Shown in pieces: positions 24,513-34,726 of a DNA stretch of 36,367 bases. The position numbers and the translations under genes are program-made. The stretch is from Chromera velia (lineage: Eukaryota > Sar > Chromeraceae): the NCBI GenBank assembly GCA_018398765.1, contig JAHBMJ010002475.1, positions 13,582 through 49,948 on the forward strand, given 5' to 3'. The notes under the pieces are model-generated. The model searched no databases. It was not told the origin of the DNA and saw only the letters and a list, made by a program, of their open reading frames with translations. Numbering within the stretch: position 1 is the stretch's first letter; every line of letters starts with the position of its first letter.

Positions 24513-26042
24513 CGTGTGTGTGTGTGTCGTCGTGAATCAGCTTGGATCGGAGTGCAGCGTGAAGTTCGGCTGGTAGCCTGATTTTCCATTCCCCGATAGA
24601 ACGAACAAATATGCTCCAGTAAGAGAGCGCACTGGACGGCTAGAAGACAAGGAAGTCCCTTTTTGGTTGAGTTGGTGAGTGGTTGTGGGGTTGGTGGGAG
24701 AGAAGGCGGATGCACTGAAAGAGGGCGGGCACTTTTTCGTGCAGATGGTTTTGTGCCACTGCTATTCTCCATGCGTTGAGCCACGTGAAGACACGCATAG
24801 GTGTGTGTGCGCATATTGTCTGGCTGCATGCGTTTTTGCATTGCAGACTAGCGTCGACGCTCAGACAGGAAAGATGAGAATGCGCAGAGATGCGGAAGCC
24901 GACGCAGTGACGGAAAGGGAAGGGGAGGAAGGAGAGACAGAGGAAGAAGAGATTGCGAACTCTCAGACGTCTCTGACGAGAAATTGCCTTTTCGTGCACA
25001 AACTGAATGTTGTGGGGGTAGGAACTCTGACGATGGGTGACCTCTTCAACGTCGCAAAGCTGAGAGGATTCTCCTTTGACCTCCTCAACAACGTCGGCAC
25101 GGGGTTCCTCATGGTCGACAGATTCGAAGTCAGTCAGTCAGTCAGTCAGTCTGTCTGACTGTTTGTCTGTCTTGTTAGTTGGTCAGATAGATGCAGTTCT
25201 TTCTGCATTGATGGAACGGAACCACAGAGGCTGAAGCTTCAAGAAGTTGAGGATATGTGAATGGCCAGGGCATATTCCTCGCACCCGGACATGAAGTCGG
25301 CCGAAGAAAAGAGAGTCCTTGGGCGGGTGCATAAAGGAAGCCATTGTTCCTCACGCAGGCCAATTTCTGTACATACATAGATTTTCTTTCTTGCAGGATG
25401 TTAAACTGACAGATCGATCTTCGTACGGTAAGGAGGTTTTTGGGGAGGTTGGGTTGACTGTTGCAAGCAGTGAATGAATCTTTTTCTTTTCAGTCACGCG
25501 ATGATCTATGTTGTTTCTTTCGTGTTTTCTGAGTGCAGGAGACGTGTTCTGTGATGATGGTGGGCGTGACACAGCGCGAGTGCGTGGACCGGCTTCCAGC
25601 CCTTTTAAGTTTCCTGGTCGCTCCTACCCAGGCCTTTCCTCTGACAGAGCAAATTGCAGTACAGGCAGCAGACCGAGCAGGCGGTGTTCGAGAGCAAAAG
25701 GCCCACCAGACCTCCTTCCCTGTCTCAAAGGGGGGAGGGGGGGGGGCAGCGGACCTTCTGGTAGGAGGCGGGAAGGGTACCGGCGTCTCTGAGGACTCTG
25801 CGTCTGCATGCAGGAACGAGGGCTCCACCGTGAGGAAGTGTCAGGCTGCTTTGCGTCTTCTGTTGCGTCTGAAGCCTCAAGCCACACACTCGTTCCCCTC
25901 AGGTCTCCTCAATCCGTCCTGACCGATTGATCGATCGATCGATACTAATCGATGCTGCAATTCTTTTTTCACAGGGACTTGCGACCTCTTCTTCAGAACC
26001 TCAAACTGGAAATGTCTGACCTTACTATATGATAGTTCCTAA
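14680..26042 (+). CDS. IQCH: IQCH-like protein: IQ motifs and ATP-grasp region
   Basis: This is an IQ motif-containing protein H homologue: a calmodulin-binding protein with a C-terminal IQCH-type ATP-grasp region, found in flagellated eukaryotes and linked in mammals to sperm. Exons: 14680-14824, 14950-15004, one ending at 16474 (start in or near the gap), 17876-18010, 18244-18957, 19393-19538, 19860-19950, 20336-20746, 21095-21286, 21826-21941, 22418-22592, 22827-23069, 23402-24406, 24847-25128, 25539-25902, 25975-26042. All junctions outside the gap agree in phase; at least ~1,410 residues, against ~1,030 in human. The start (GRILMDLRRDVKNIKDSI) resembles the IQCH N-terminus; ELIPKDADLT matches its RGLIPPAAELT-like motif. 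Exons at 19393 and 19860 each hold an IQ motif (ATCIQRHFRGKTARRNW; AIIQEAWQGYKRR). The ATP-grasp part follows, with family-like blocks LCSPRALKRIRKLTQ, VWVFKIEDEREARGTA, FPSWAAFFSDFTHRGGLIEA and ARGFFGFASVDF. Oddities: ~200 low-complexity residues inserted within the 23402 exon, and a Ser/Gly/Pro-rich half of the 18244 exon. The last intron could be skipped, giving a stop at 25922 instead. Confidence 0.85.
15596..16367. other. Assembly gap (772 N)
   Basis: The run of N is bordered by (CT)n on the left and a G homopolymer on the right, so it arose in a simple repeat and its true length is unknown. It sits between exons 2 and 3 of the IQCH-like gene and may hide the start of exon 3 or whole exons. 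Confidence 0.99.
16615..17135 (+). repeat. Intronic (TTTC)n and (TGTC)n complex
   Basis: Long TTTC arrays (16618-16848) give way to TGCC/TGTC arrays. A composite block of CTTCC, CAGCCTG and TGTC units, ending in a purine spacer AGAAAAGACGGTATAGTCTG, occurs at about 16826-16925 and again at about 16955-17064, with the spacer reading GACGATATAG. TTTC units return at 17082-17130. All lies in one intron of the IQCH-like gene, whose remainder (17136-17875) shows only a (CT)n run at 17476-17510. Confidence 0.9.
18178..18243 (+). repeat. (TGCC)n/(TTGC)n array running into a splice acceptor
   Basis: TGCC units pass into TTGC units that end exactly in TTGCAG at 18243, the acceptor of the 238-codon exon of the IQCH-like gene. 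The array replaces the usual irregular pyrimidine tract. Confidence 0.9.
19951..20040 (+). repeat. (GTCT)n array starting at a splice donor
   Basis: The intron after the second IQ-motif exon begins GTCTGTCTG and continues as this repeat for about 90 bases with a few interruptions. The donor is the first unit of the array. Confidence 0.9.
21287..21332 (+). repeat. (GTCA)n array starting at a splice donor
   Basis: The intron after the exon ending FIPFITDK starts with GTCAGTCAGTCAG and continues for about 45 bases, ending in CAGA units. Confidence 0.9.
24475..24526 (+). repeat. Compound (CT)n(GT)n repeat, intronic
   Basis: A (CT)n run at 24475-24500 is followed by (GT)n to 24526. It is in the intron 24407-24846 of the IQCH-like gene. 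Confidence 0.95.
25129..25171 (+). repeat. (GTCA)n/(GTCT)n array starting at a splice donor
   Basis: The intron following the exon that ends MVDRFE starts as GTCAGTCAGTCAGTCAG and changes to GTCT units. Confidence 0.9.
25942..25974 (+). promoter_or_regulatory. Branch-point-like TACTAAT and acceptor
   Basis: TACTAAT lies about 25 bases before a pyrimidine tract and CACAG. It is one base from the yeast TACTAAC branch site and supports a short last intron (25903-25974) in the IQCH-like gene. The GATC tetranucleotide run just before it (25923-25942) has no assigned role. Confidence 0.45.
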
Positions 26043-26298
26043 TTCATCTAAATTGAAGCTTGTGATGTCATGGTAGAAATATTATCGGAGTAACTCTGGT
26101 TAACTCTGGAAACAAAGTGATTGATGATTATGTTTTTTGTGTGATACCCCTGCTGTACCCACCCTACAAAAAGTTATAGAAATGTTATATAAATCTCATA
26201 GAAATGTTATAGAAATCTAATAGAAATCTGATAGAAATCAATTAAAATCAATAAAAATTTAATAGAAATCTCATAGAAATCCCAATATAAAAATTAAG
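26043..26298. repeat. AT-rich spacer with ~11-bp tandem repeats
   Basis: From about 26163 to 26283 the sequence is a run of degenerate units of the form AAATCTNATAG, roughly 11 bases each. The stretch begins right after the stop of the IQCH-like gene and is the third AT-rich spacer of the window. No coding frame is seen. Confidence 0.75.
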
Positions 26299-26446
26299 CC
26301 TACCCCGCTGGTAATGGCGGCCTATCTAGGGGCCCATGGTGGGCTAGCATCGCTAGTGGGCATGGAGAGGCCTACCCCACTGGCAATGGCGGCCTACCTA
26401 TAGGGGCCCACGGTGAGCTAGCGTCGCTAGCGGGCGTGGGGTAGAG
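26299..26446. repeat. 72-bp tandem repeat, two copies, with small hairpin
   Basis: Copies start at 26299 and 26371 with CCTACCCC and share GGCGGCCTA, GGGGCCCA and GCTAGC words. Copy 2 contains GCTAGCG-T-CGCTAGC, a perfect 7-base inverted repeat with a one-base loop; copy 1 has a degenerate version. Differences between copies are mostly transitions. It may be part of a small non-autonomous element, but I see no terminal repeats or target duplication. Confidence 0.75.
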
Positions 26447-26966
26447 TGGGGTATGTAGAGCGGGGTCAGGGTCTTGTACGTTGTATGGATCTTTCAACTT
26501 TTTTTGCATACCGGCCGTTAGTTATCGTGCCTAGGCCAGTTTCTTCCTATCTACCCTAATCTATCCACCCTTGGTTTCTGACTCTGCCCGCCTCTCTATC
26601 GCGTTTTTTTCCTTTTTTTTTTTTTTTGCATGCATGCACACTTTTCTTTTCAGGCCCCCCCTCACGTTTTTATCTTGCGAGGGCTTTTCGCGGCTGAGAA
26701 CCGCAATTTTGCATGATCAATTTTGTGATTCGATCGGTTCTGTTTCGGCACAACTACGTACACGTGTACTCCCTTTTGAAAGTCTCAATTCTCCCTTGAA
26801 CTGACGCATCAGACGGAGCCGGGCGATGCAAGTCTTCTTGTGTACCAACTGTCCATGAAACTTGGATCAGTTGTCGCATCACTCCAAATACGCTGCATGA
26901 GAGCGGGAGACGCCTTTCTAAGTTGTGGTGGGATCTACATAAGGAATTCTCAGCTGAGCGGAGGAA
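26447..26966. other. Intergenic spacer before the right-hand gene
   Basis: These 520 bases include a T homopolymer near 26615-26628 and a TGCATGCATGC word just after it. No convincing exon is seen; the frame at 26571-26804 is Phe-rich and not protein-like. The promoter of the next gene should lie here. Confidence 0.5.
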
Positions 26967-28091
26967 ATGGGATCGTCCCTTTCGTGCACTGTTCGCAGTG
27001 ACAGAGTGGAAACAGATGGAGGGCAGGGGGGGACGCCGCTCGAGAAGAGCCGCCTCCGCCGCCTCCTCAACGCCCAACAGACGAACACACAAAATTCAAC
27101 CTCGCGGGAAGCCTCCCCCGTCTCTGGCACTTCTGAAAAGAAGAATGACCAGAGCCGCAGTCCGAAGGGTTTGGATTTCCACGTTCTTGTACATTGCATC
27201 TACAAAGAATGTCGTAAAGGATCTGAACTGACTTTGAAGGAAAAAATGGAGGTGCTTCGCCTCTCTGTTGAGGAGGTCAGAAGGAACTTGGGATGGATTG
27301 ATGGATGCAGGGAGAGAGATAATTACAAGCACCTGCCGGTGACTCTGCGTAGCCACGCGTGTCGTTCGCTTCCCTCGTGTTTTCCTTGTCTTCTGTAACC
27401 GTGTCTGTCCGCACTGCTTCGGCCTGATCTCTTCTCACTCACTGGCTCCCTCCTTTGTCTTCGTACACAATCAGTGCTGTCTGGCAGACTGACACATCCT
27501 GCCTGGCCTTCTCATTGACATCCCTCCGTTGACCATAGATCAATGCACCTCTTTCTCTGTCTGCAGGGAAAGGCGGATACTGCCTCTGCCGTGTTCCTGG
27601 CCCTTGTGAAGATCCACGGGGCCCTCCGCGCAGAGCCAAAAAAAGAAAAAGATCCACTGCCCGCACTTCCGTCCCCCCCGCCAGTGTCTTCTTCCCTGGA
27701 CCCTCCAACAGACCCCCCCGACCACAAGCAGGAAGGGAGGAAAGAAAAGAGTGCAGATGCAGAAAAATCCACAAAAAAAGAGAAGCATGTAGACGAAACT
27801 GAGGCGTGTGCAGCGGCAGTAGCCCAGCTAGCGCCCTCTGCCCTCCGCGTGGCCCTCCAGGGCAACGCGCAGTCAGTGCCTCCGTCCAGGCGCCTCCGTC
27901 TCATCAGAGAGGCGGAACGGATCGCGGGGGAGCTGCCCGAAGGTGCTGCTGCAGAACTCGACAGCGCCCTCAAAACGATTTTGCCTCAGGTCAGTCGAGT
28001 CCCTCTCTCTCTGATAGTGAGTGTGCTTGTCTGTCTGTGGGTGGAATGCTTCTGTATGTCCATGAAGAAGAGGAGGGAAATAAACCATAAA

Positions 28092-28131
<40 letters not shown>

Positions 28132-28278
28132 GAAAGAAAGGAAGCGAAAAAGTAAAGTAAAGAAAAGACGATATAGTCTGTCTGTCTTTCTTTCTGTGTG
28201 TCTGTCTGTCTCTCTGTCTGTCTGTCTGTCTGTCTGTTGTGTACATGAAGAAAACGAGGGAGAAGAAGAAACATATAT

Positions 28279-28364
<86 letters not shown>

Positions 28365-28468
28365 GGCCCACCTGACTGTGTCATTTAGTCTGCCTGTGCG
28401 CCTGTCTAGTTGTCTGCGAGTCTTTCGATCTGTCATCGATGGTGTGTGGCCCGGCAGCAAAGGAGGGG

Positions 28469-28526
<58 letters not shown>

Positions 28527-31500
28527 GTGGGTTTTGAAGAGGAAGCAATCCGTTTGAAGATGTTCTTTTTCTCCGTGATTCCTGTGTGTGCATGGCGGTG
28601 AAGCATTGGGGAAGGATCTCTGGAGTCCCTCATCGTGGTGCCCCCTTTCAGCTGGTTTCATTTCATTCATTGTCTTTGCTTCAATTGATTTTCAAAATTG
28701 TGATGCGTCCTGGCGTGCGTCAATTTCCTCTCAGTTGCTTTCATTTCGTTGACTTTGCGTCAACAGGGATGAATCCTCGTAGTCCAGCTGCGCCCTTCGA
28801 CTTCAATCAAAAGTTTGTGCCCTTTCGACTTCTTTTGTCTCCGTGCAGTCCTGGCAGGCATCATTTGATGGGCAGACGTGCAGGGTTTGGAATTACTGGA
28901 AGTTGGGGGGGGGGGAGAGGAGCGTGCATTTTGTTCAAAGCCGCTTGGATCGGGGACTGAAGGTGGGAGGGAAGTGTCGAGTCTCTGTCCGTTTTCTTGG
29001 AGGACTGGATTGGGACCGGGATGAGGTCGGTCTGTGCAGATGATGGATGATGATAGATCATCTTGGGTATATAGTAGAAGTAGAGTCTTTTTTGTTTTTG
29101 TTCTCGGTTTTCTTGTCTTCTCGTCTACCTCGTTATATGTCAATCTTGTTCTCTTTTATCTTCTCTCTCTGTTCCGCCTTCCTGCTTCTGTCTGCATGGT
29201 GAGTCTTGGAGAGAGGGGAGGAGGCTGTGTCTCTTTCTGCATCGCATTGGGTCTATCAAGTATTTGTCCTTTTGTCTCGATCGATCGATCGATCGACTCT
29301 TCACCCACCCATCTGGACCGTCACACAGGTTTCGCCGCTCAACCGATTCCCGATTTCGCACTCACACTTCTCGCCTAGTTTTTCTTTCGTGCACAGCGCG
29401 CGCTTCTCTTCTTCGTCTCTCTCTTTCAAGTGTCGTCGTGCGTTTTCTGCCCAGTCTCCTTCAACCAGGCTCCATTTCTTGTTCCTCTTTTATCCCCACA
29501 CACCTGCTCGCACCCTCCCTCCCTCTCTGAATAAGGAGGTCGATTTGGAACACTGCCCACCGGATCTTTCGATCGTTCTTCAGAGAGACATTCATTCATG
29601 ACAGTGATCAACCAACCCATGCCTGCCTGCCCTTGTTCCTTCCTTCCCCTCTTCCTGCAGGATCCTCTACCTCCTCGTGCATTCTCAAAGACGCAAGGAA
29701 ACCTGACAACGTTCATATGCTACAGGACGACCAGAATGGCAAGGCTGCAGGTCGGTGTGGTACCATCTCTCTTTCTGCCTGTCGGTCTGCTCGCGTCGCT
29801 GCTTGTCTGTCTTCCTATCTGTCCGTCTGTAAAAGAGGAAAGGCAGGCGAGACTGTATGCTTCTGAGGTTGTCACTGCCTCGCCTTTTTTTCTGTCCGGT
29901 CCGACGACGGCAAAGAAAAGAAAACAGCCAGAAGTTCTTGGACGACCGACAGACATGTCGTTACTTGAGGCGGCTATCTTTCCTTGAAATGTGCCGTGCT
30001 GGTCCCTCCCTCAGGCCGCCCCCCCTTGTCCGTTTCGCCTTCTGCTTCCGTTTCTCCTTCTGCTTCCGTTTCTCCTTCTGCTTCCGTTTCGCCTTCTGCT
30101 TCCGTTTCGCCTTCTGCTTCCGTTTCGCCTTCTGCTTCCGTCTCGCCTTCTGTCCGCACGGACCGATGGGCCCGACGGCAGGACAGCTAGGAGACAGGTT
30201 GAAACAGAGTCTTTGCGTGAGAAGGAAGTGAGTGACTGGCTGACCCTCTCACCCCGAAAAGCCCTTCTTGATTTCACAACCACAAAAAAGTTGGAATAGG
30301 AAAAACTCAAGTGAAACGAGAGAAGAATAGAAAAAGAAGCTGCCTCCTCATATCCCTGTATACATACCGTTGTGTTCGTTCGGGCATCCCCATGGTACTC
30401 CTTCATTCGGTCTCGTTTGATGGCCTCCTCACACGTGGATGCATGCATGCATGCATGCCTGCAGAGAGAGTTGACGAAAGCAAGGGCGGGAAAGAGAAAG
30501 ACATCTTCGGCGGCGCAAGTTTCGTCTGAGAAAGAAACGGACAAGAAGCAGACAGAAGCCCCCGCTTCCTCGTCAGAGGAGAAGGGGAAGATTGGCATCG
30601 ATGAGGTGGAGAACGGAGGGGGGGGCGTGGGGGAAGTGAGCTTTCGGATTTTTGTCGAATATCGTGCTCTTCAGTCGGTGCTTTTTCCTTCTCAGCCTTC
30701 CGAGTCTTCCGCTCTCCCGCCTCTGACAGCAGACGAGTTCAGGCAAATCTTTCCGACTCCGTCATCCAGATCTGAGGCTTCTGGGGCTGCGTCAGAAGAC
30801 GAGCAGGAGGGGAAAAACGAAAGGGGGGAGAAAGAAACGGAGCAGAGCGACAAAAGGGCGGAAGGAAAAAAGAAAGAAAGTAAAAAAGAAGAATGCCCCC
30901 CCTGGGCGCCGATCTCTGTCGTGGAACTTTCGGGTCCGTCCTTTTTGCCGTCTGTCTGTGGGTCTGTCACGCAGTCTCTCCCTCCCTCCCTCCCTCCCTC
31001 CCTCCCTTTCTCTCTCTTTTTTTTTTCTTTCCTTCTTTCTTTCTTTCTTTCTTTCTGTCCTTTCTTTCTTTCTTTCTTTCTTTTTTTCTTTCTTTCTTTC
31101 TTTCTTTCTGTCGGTATATGCCCCCCCGTGTTGGAAGATGCAGATGCAAAAGAGCTTGGGGCCCTGTCCACATGTCCAGCGTGCAGTTCTGTCGTAGCCA
31201 CTCAATGTGTCGCACCAGCGCATTGAAATAAAGAAGTTGATTGATGCAGCCCGAAGCTGGTCTGATCTTTGTGAGATTGCATTGCATCTGCATACCTTTT
31301 CTCTCTCTGGCCGCCGTCTTGTGTGACCACTCATGCGTCAATTGGTCCCCCGACCGACCGTCCGACCGACCGGCCATGCTGCAACATTAATGGCTGACCT
31401 CTTTGCTTGCTTGCTTGCTTGCAGGAGAGACGCGCTGGTGCTCTCTGGGTCTTGAGGGAGAAAGCGGTGCTCCTCTGTTTCCCTTACTTGCACATGAAGA

Positions 31501-34500
31501 ACACCTGGTCGGTGTGTGTGTGGGTGTGTGGGGGTGTGTGAGTGCCTCGATTGATTTATACCGTCCGAATACTTGTGCGCGAGTCTTTGCCGATTTGTCT
31601 GGATTGTGCCTGGTAATTTCTTGTGGTGTCGTAAGGGAAGGTAGCAGGAAAAGAGACAGATAGAGCAGAATAAGGACAAAAAAAGGACTTCAGTATCACA
31701 TGTTGCGTTCTCCTTTTTTCGTCTGGGTGTCCGTCAGGTCGAATTCTTCGCGTGTATCTGTGATTCCTCCCTTCGCTGCAAGTGCTCTCCGTCGGTCCGC
31801 CTGGCTGGGTCAACAGAGATGGTACCTACCATCCATCTTTCTGCCGCCTCTCTGAATCTGATCAGATGAATGCATGCAGTTTTGGATATATATTTCTGGC
31901 ACGTTGGTAAAGTTGGTATACAGGCAGGGTCCATGCATGCATGCAGTCAGGCAGGCAGGGGGGCATGGATGAAGAGAAGAGAAGAGAAGAGAAGAGACAT
32001 TGGAAGTTCCCTCCTGGATTTTTTCTTTGACTTTTCCCCGGCGAGACAGACTTTTCTTTTTTTCTGCAGCCTTACGGTGCTTTCTTTCCCGCCCGCTTCT
32101 GTGAAACGCAGCTGGAACAGGAAACTGAAGTGAAAAGCTAATGGAATGAATGTGTATTTCTGCGTGTCGACACGTCTGCTCCGTCGGCATGCATGCACAT
32201 GTCATTCCTTCATGCAGACAGACAGAGAGACAGACGGACACTTCGGCTGCATGGTCGGGAGGGTTTCTGAGTCCCCCCCTGGCTTTCATTGTGAAGATGT
32301 GTCTTGATCTTTTTGCTCTGCCTCTGTGTGTGTTTGTTTGTGCAGCCTTTGCCATCTGGCTACTGCATGAGACCTTTTCCGTCGCGCTCCTTGGTCGATG
32401 AGGTCGATGAGGCGGAGGCAGGTAGAAAGGAGGTCCAGTCAGCCCGAGCTGGTTCTGGGAGAGGGGCAGGTGGGGGGGAGCAGGGGAGTGGGGGGGGCGC
32501 AGGCCGGTCAGATCATCCCGCAGTCGGGGCGGCATCATCCAGGCGGCAGCAGCATGTTGGAGGGAATGGGTGGGGATGTTCATCTCCTCAGTCCAGGGAG
32601 GAAAAGGAATGGGAAAAGCAGCAGCTGGACAAAATGTACTCGGCTTCGAAGACGAAGGAGAAGACAAAGAAAAACGAAGGAGGCGCATCTTCTTCGTCTG
32701 CATACCCCCCTGGAGGTCCTGTCTCTCCTTCTCTGGTCTCCCCCCAAGGCACCCCTCTCGTATGGTATCCTGGGTTATTGGGATTATCCCCTTCAGAAAC
32801 GATCCGAATTTTGAAGGCGGAAAGAGACAAGGAGAGGGAAAAGGAGAAAAAAGCCAAAACGCCAAACGTGTCCGCAGATGTCAAGCACAAAGCCGACAAA
32901 GACAAAGGGAAGGCCCTTGCCACAGGAGGGGGGGGCAAGACAGCCGGGTCTTCTGTTCCGAAGACCAAGTCGTCTTCTCCACCCCTTCCAACGTCCTCCA
33001 AGACCAAGAGGGGCCCCGGCCAGGATGAGGCACGGGACCCCAAGCAAGAAGAAAGGAAGGATAAGAAGGAAGTGGGAAAGAAGGCTAATGGAGAAGAAGA
33101 GAAGGCAAAGGAGAAGGTGGAGAAGAAGGAGAGAAAGGAGAGAGAGCGGACAGAAAAGGAGAAGGAGATTTCTTGTCTCTCAGAAGAAGAAAAAAAAGAG
33201 CAGGAGGGAAAAAAGAAAGAAGAAGAAAAAAGCATGTCAAATGCCCCCAAAATTCCCCCCCACTTCAAGTCCACAGATGAGACCGACGAAAAAGAAGGAG
33301 AAAAGAGGAAACAAGACCCTCCAGACCCCTCACAGCCTCCCTCTGCTGAGAAAAAAAAAACAGAAGAACAAAAAACGGCTGAACCCGGAAAGGGAAAGGC
33401 ATGTCAGACCGAGCCTCTGTCTCCACGAGCCCAGCTCAAGGAGGGTCAGGAAGCCGCCTGTGAAAAGAGAAAGTCAGAAAAGGCATTGGAGCAACGTGAG
33501 ACGGAGCCGAAAGGGCAAGATAGGAAGGACATAGAGAAGACGACTACCGTGGACAAGTCCACACCCGCAGACATTGACTCTTTCGAGGAGGAGGAGGAGG
33601 AGAAGAAGAAGAAGGAGAAGAAGCAGCAGAAAGGGAGTGAGGACAGAGAAGGAGGGGCTAATGAGGAAGCCAAAAAGGAAAAGGAGAAAGAGACAGAGGC
33701 AGGCCAAAAAAGAGAGGCAGAGGAGGTTGAGCAGAAGAACAGAGAGGAAAAAGAGACCCCCGAGGCGATCTCTGCACCAGAGAAAGACACGAAACGGGAG
33801 AACAACATTGAAAAAGAAAAAAAAGAGAAGGACGATGCAATTCCCCCTCCCAGTTCTGCTCCGGCTGATGAAGAAAAGAGGGATTTGAGAGAAAAACAAA
33901 CCTCAAACCGCCCCTCTTCCAAAGAGAGAAAGGAACCAGAGAAGGAAACCGCAAAACCACCGACGGCGCCGACTGTTACTTTTCCTGTGGAAGGCCATGA
34001 GAAGGAGAAGAAGGAAAAGGGAAAAGAGAAATCCCGAACGAAGGATAAACACAAGGAAAAGGAAAAAGAAAGGAAGCCGGAGACAGACAAAGAGAACCGC
34101 CTCTTTCCGTCGACGTACAAAAGTACTCGATGTATCTGCGATGGATGCGGTGAGTCGATCAGCCCTCTCTCTCCCTCCCTCCCTCCCTCCCTCCCTCCCT
34201 CCCGCGTCCTCCCTGCTCCTTCCTCCCTCGTTGCTTCTATTTCCTCTGCCTGTTCCTTTTGCATGTTTGCCTTTCCTTCCTTGATGAAAATTTGCCTTCT
34301 TCCTTCTTTCTGAACCACTGTTTTCTTTTGGCTTGTCTTTCTTTCTTTCTTCCTTCCTTCCTTTCTTTCTTTCTTCCTTTCGTCCTTCCTTCCTTCTTTC
34401 CTTCCTTCCTTCCTTCCTTCTTTCCTTTCTTCCTTCCTTCCTTCTTTCCTTTCTTCCTTCCTTCCTTTCCTTTCTTTCTTTCTTTCTTTCTTTCTTTTTC

Positions 34501-34620
34501 TTTCTTTCTTTCTTTCTTCCTTCCTTTCTTTCTTCCTTTCGTGCTTCCTTCCTTCTTTCCTTCCTTCCTTCCTTCCTTCCTTCTTTCCTTTCTTCTTTCC
34601 TTTCTTCCTTCCTTCCTTTC

Positions 34621-34651
<31 letters not shown>

Positions 34652-34695
34652 TTTCTTTCTTTCTTTTTCTTTCTTTCTTTTTCTTTCTTTCTTTC

Positions 34696-34726
<31 letters not shown>

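Noticed and set aside
29537-29573. Short exon-like stretch [13 protein letters not shown] after AATAAG
   Set aside because: It looks protein-like but has only an AAG acceptor and a weak GTTCTT donor. Exons on either side join in phase without it.
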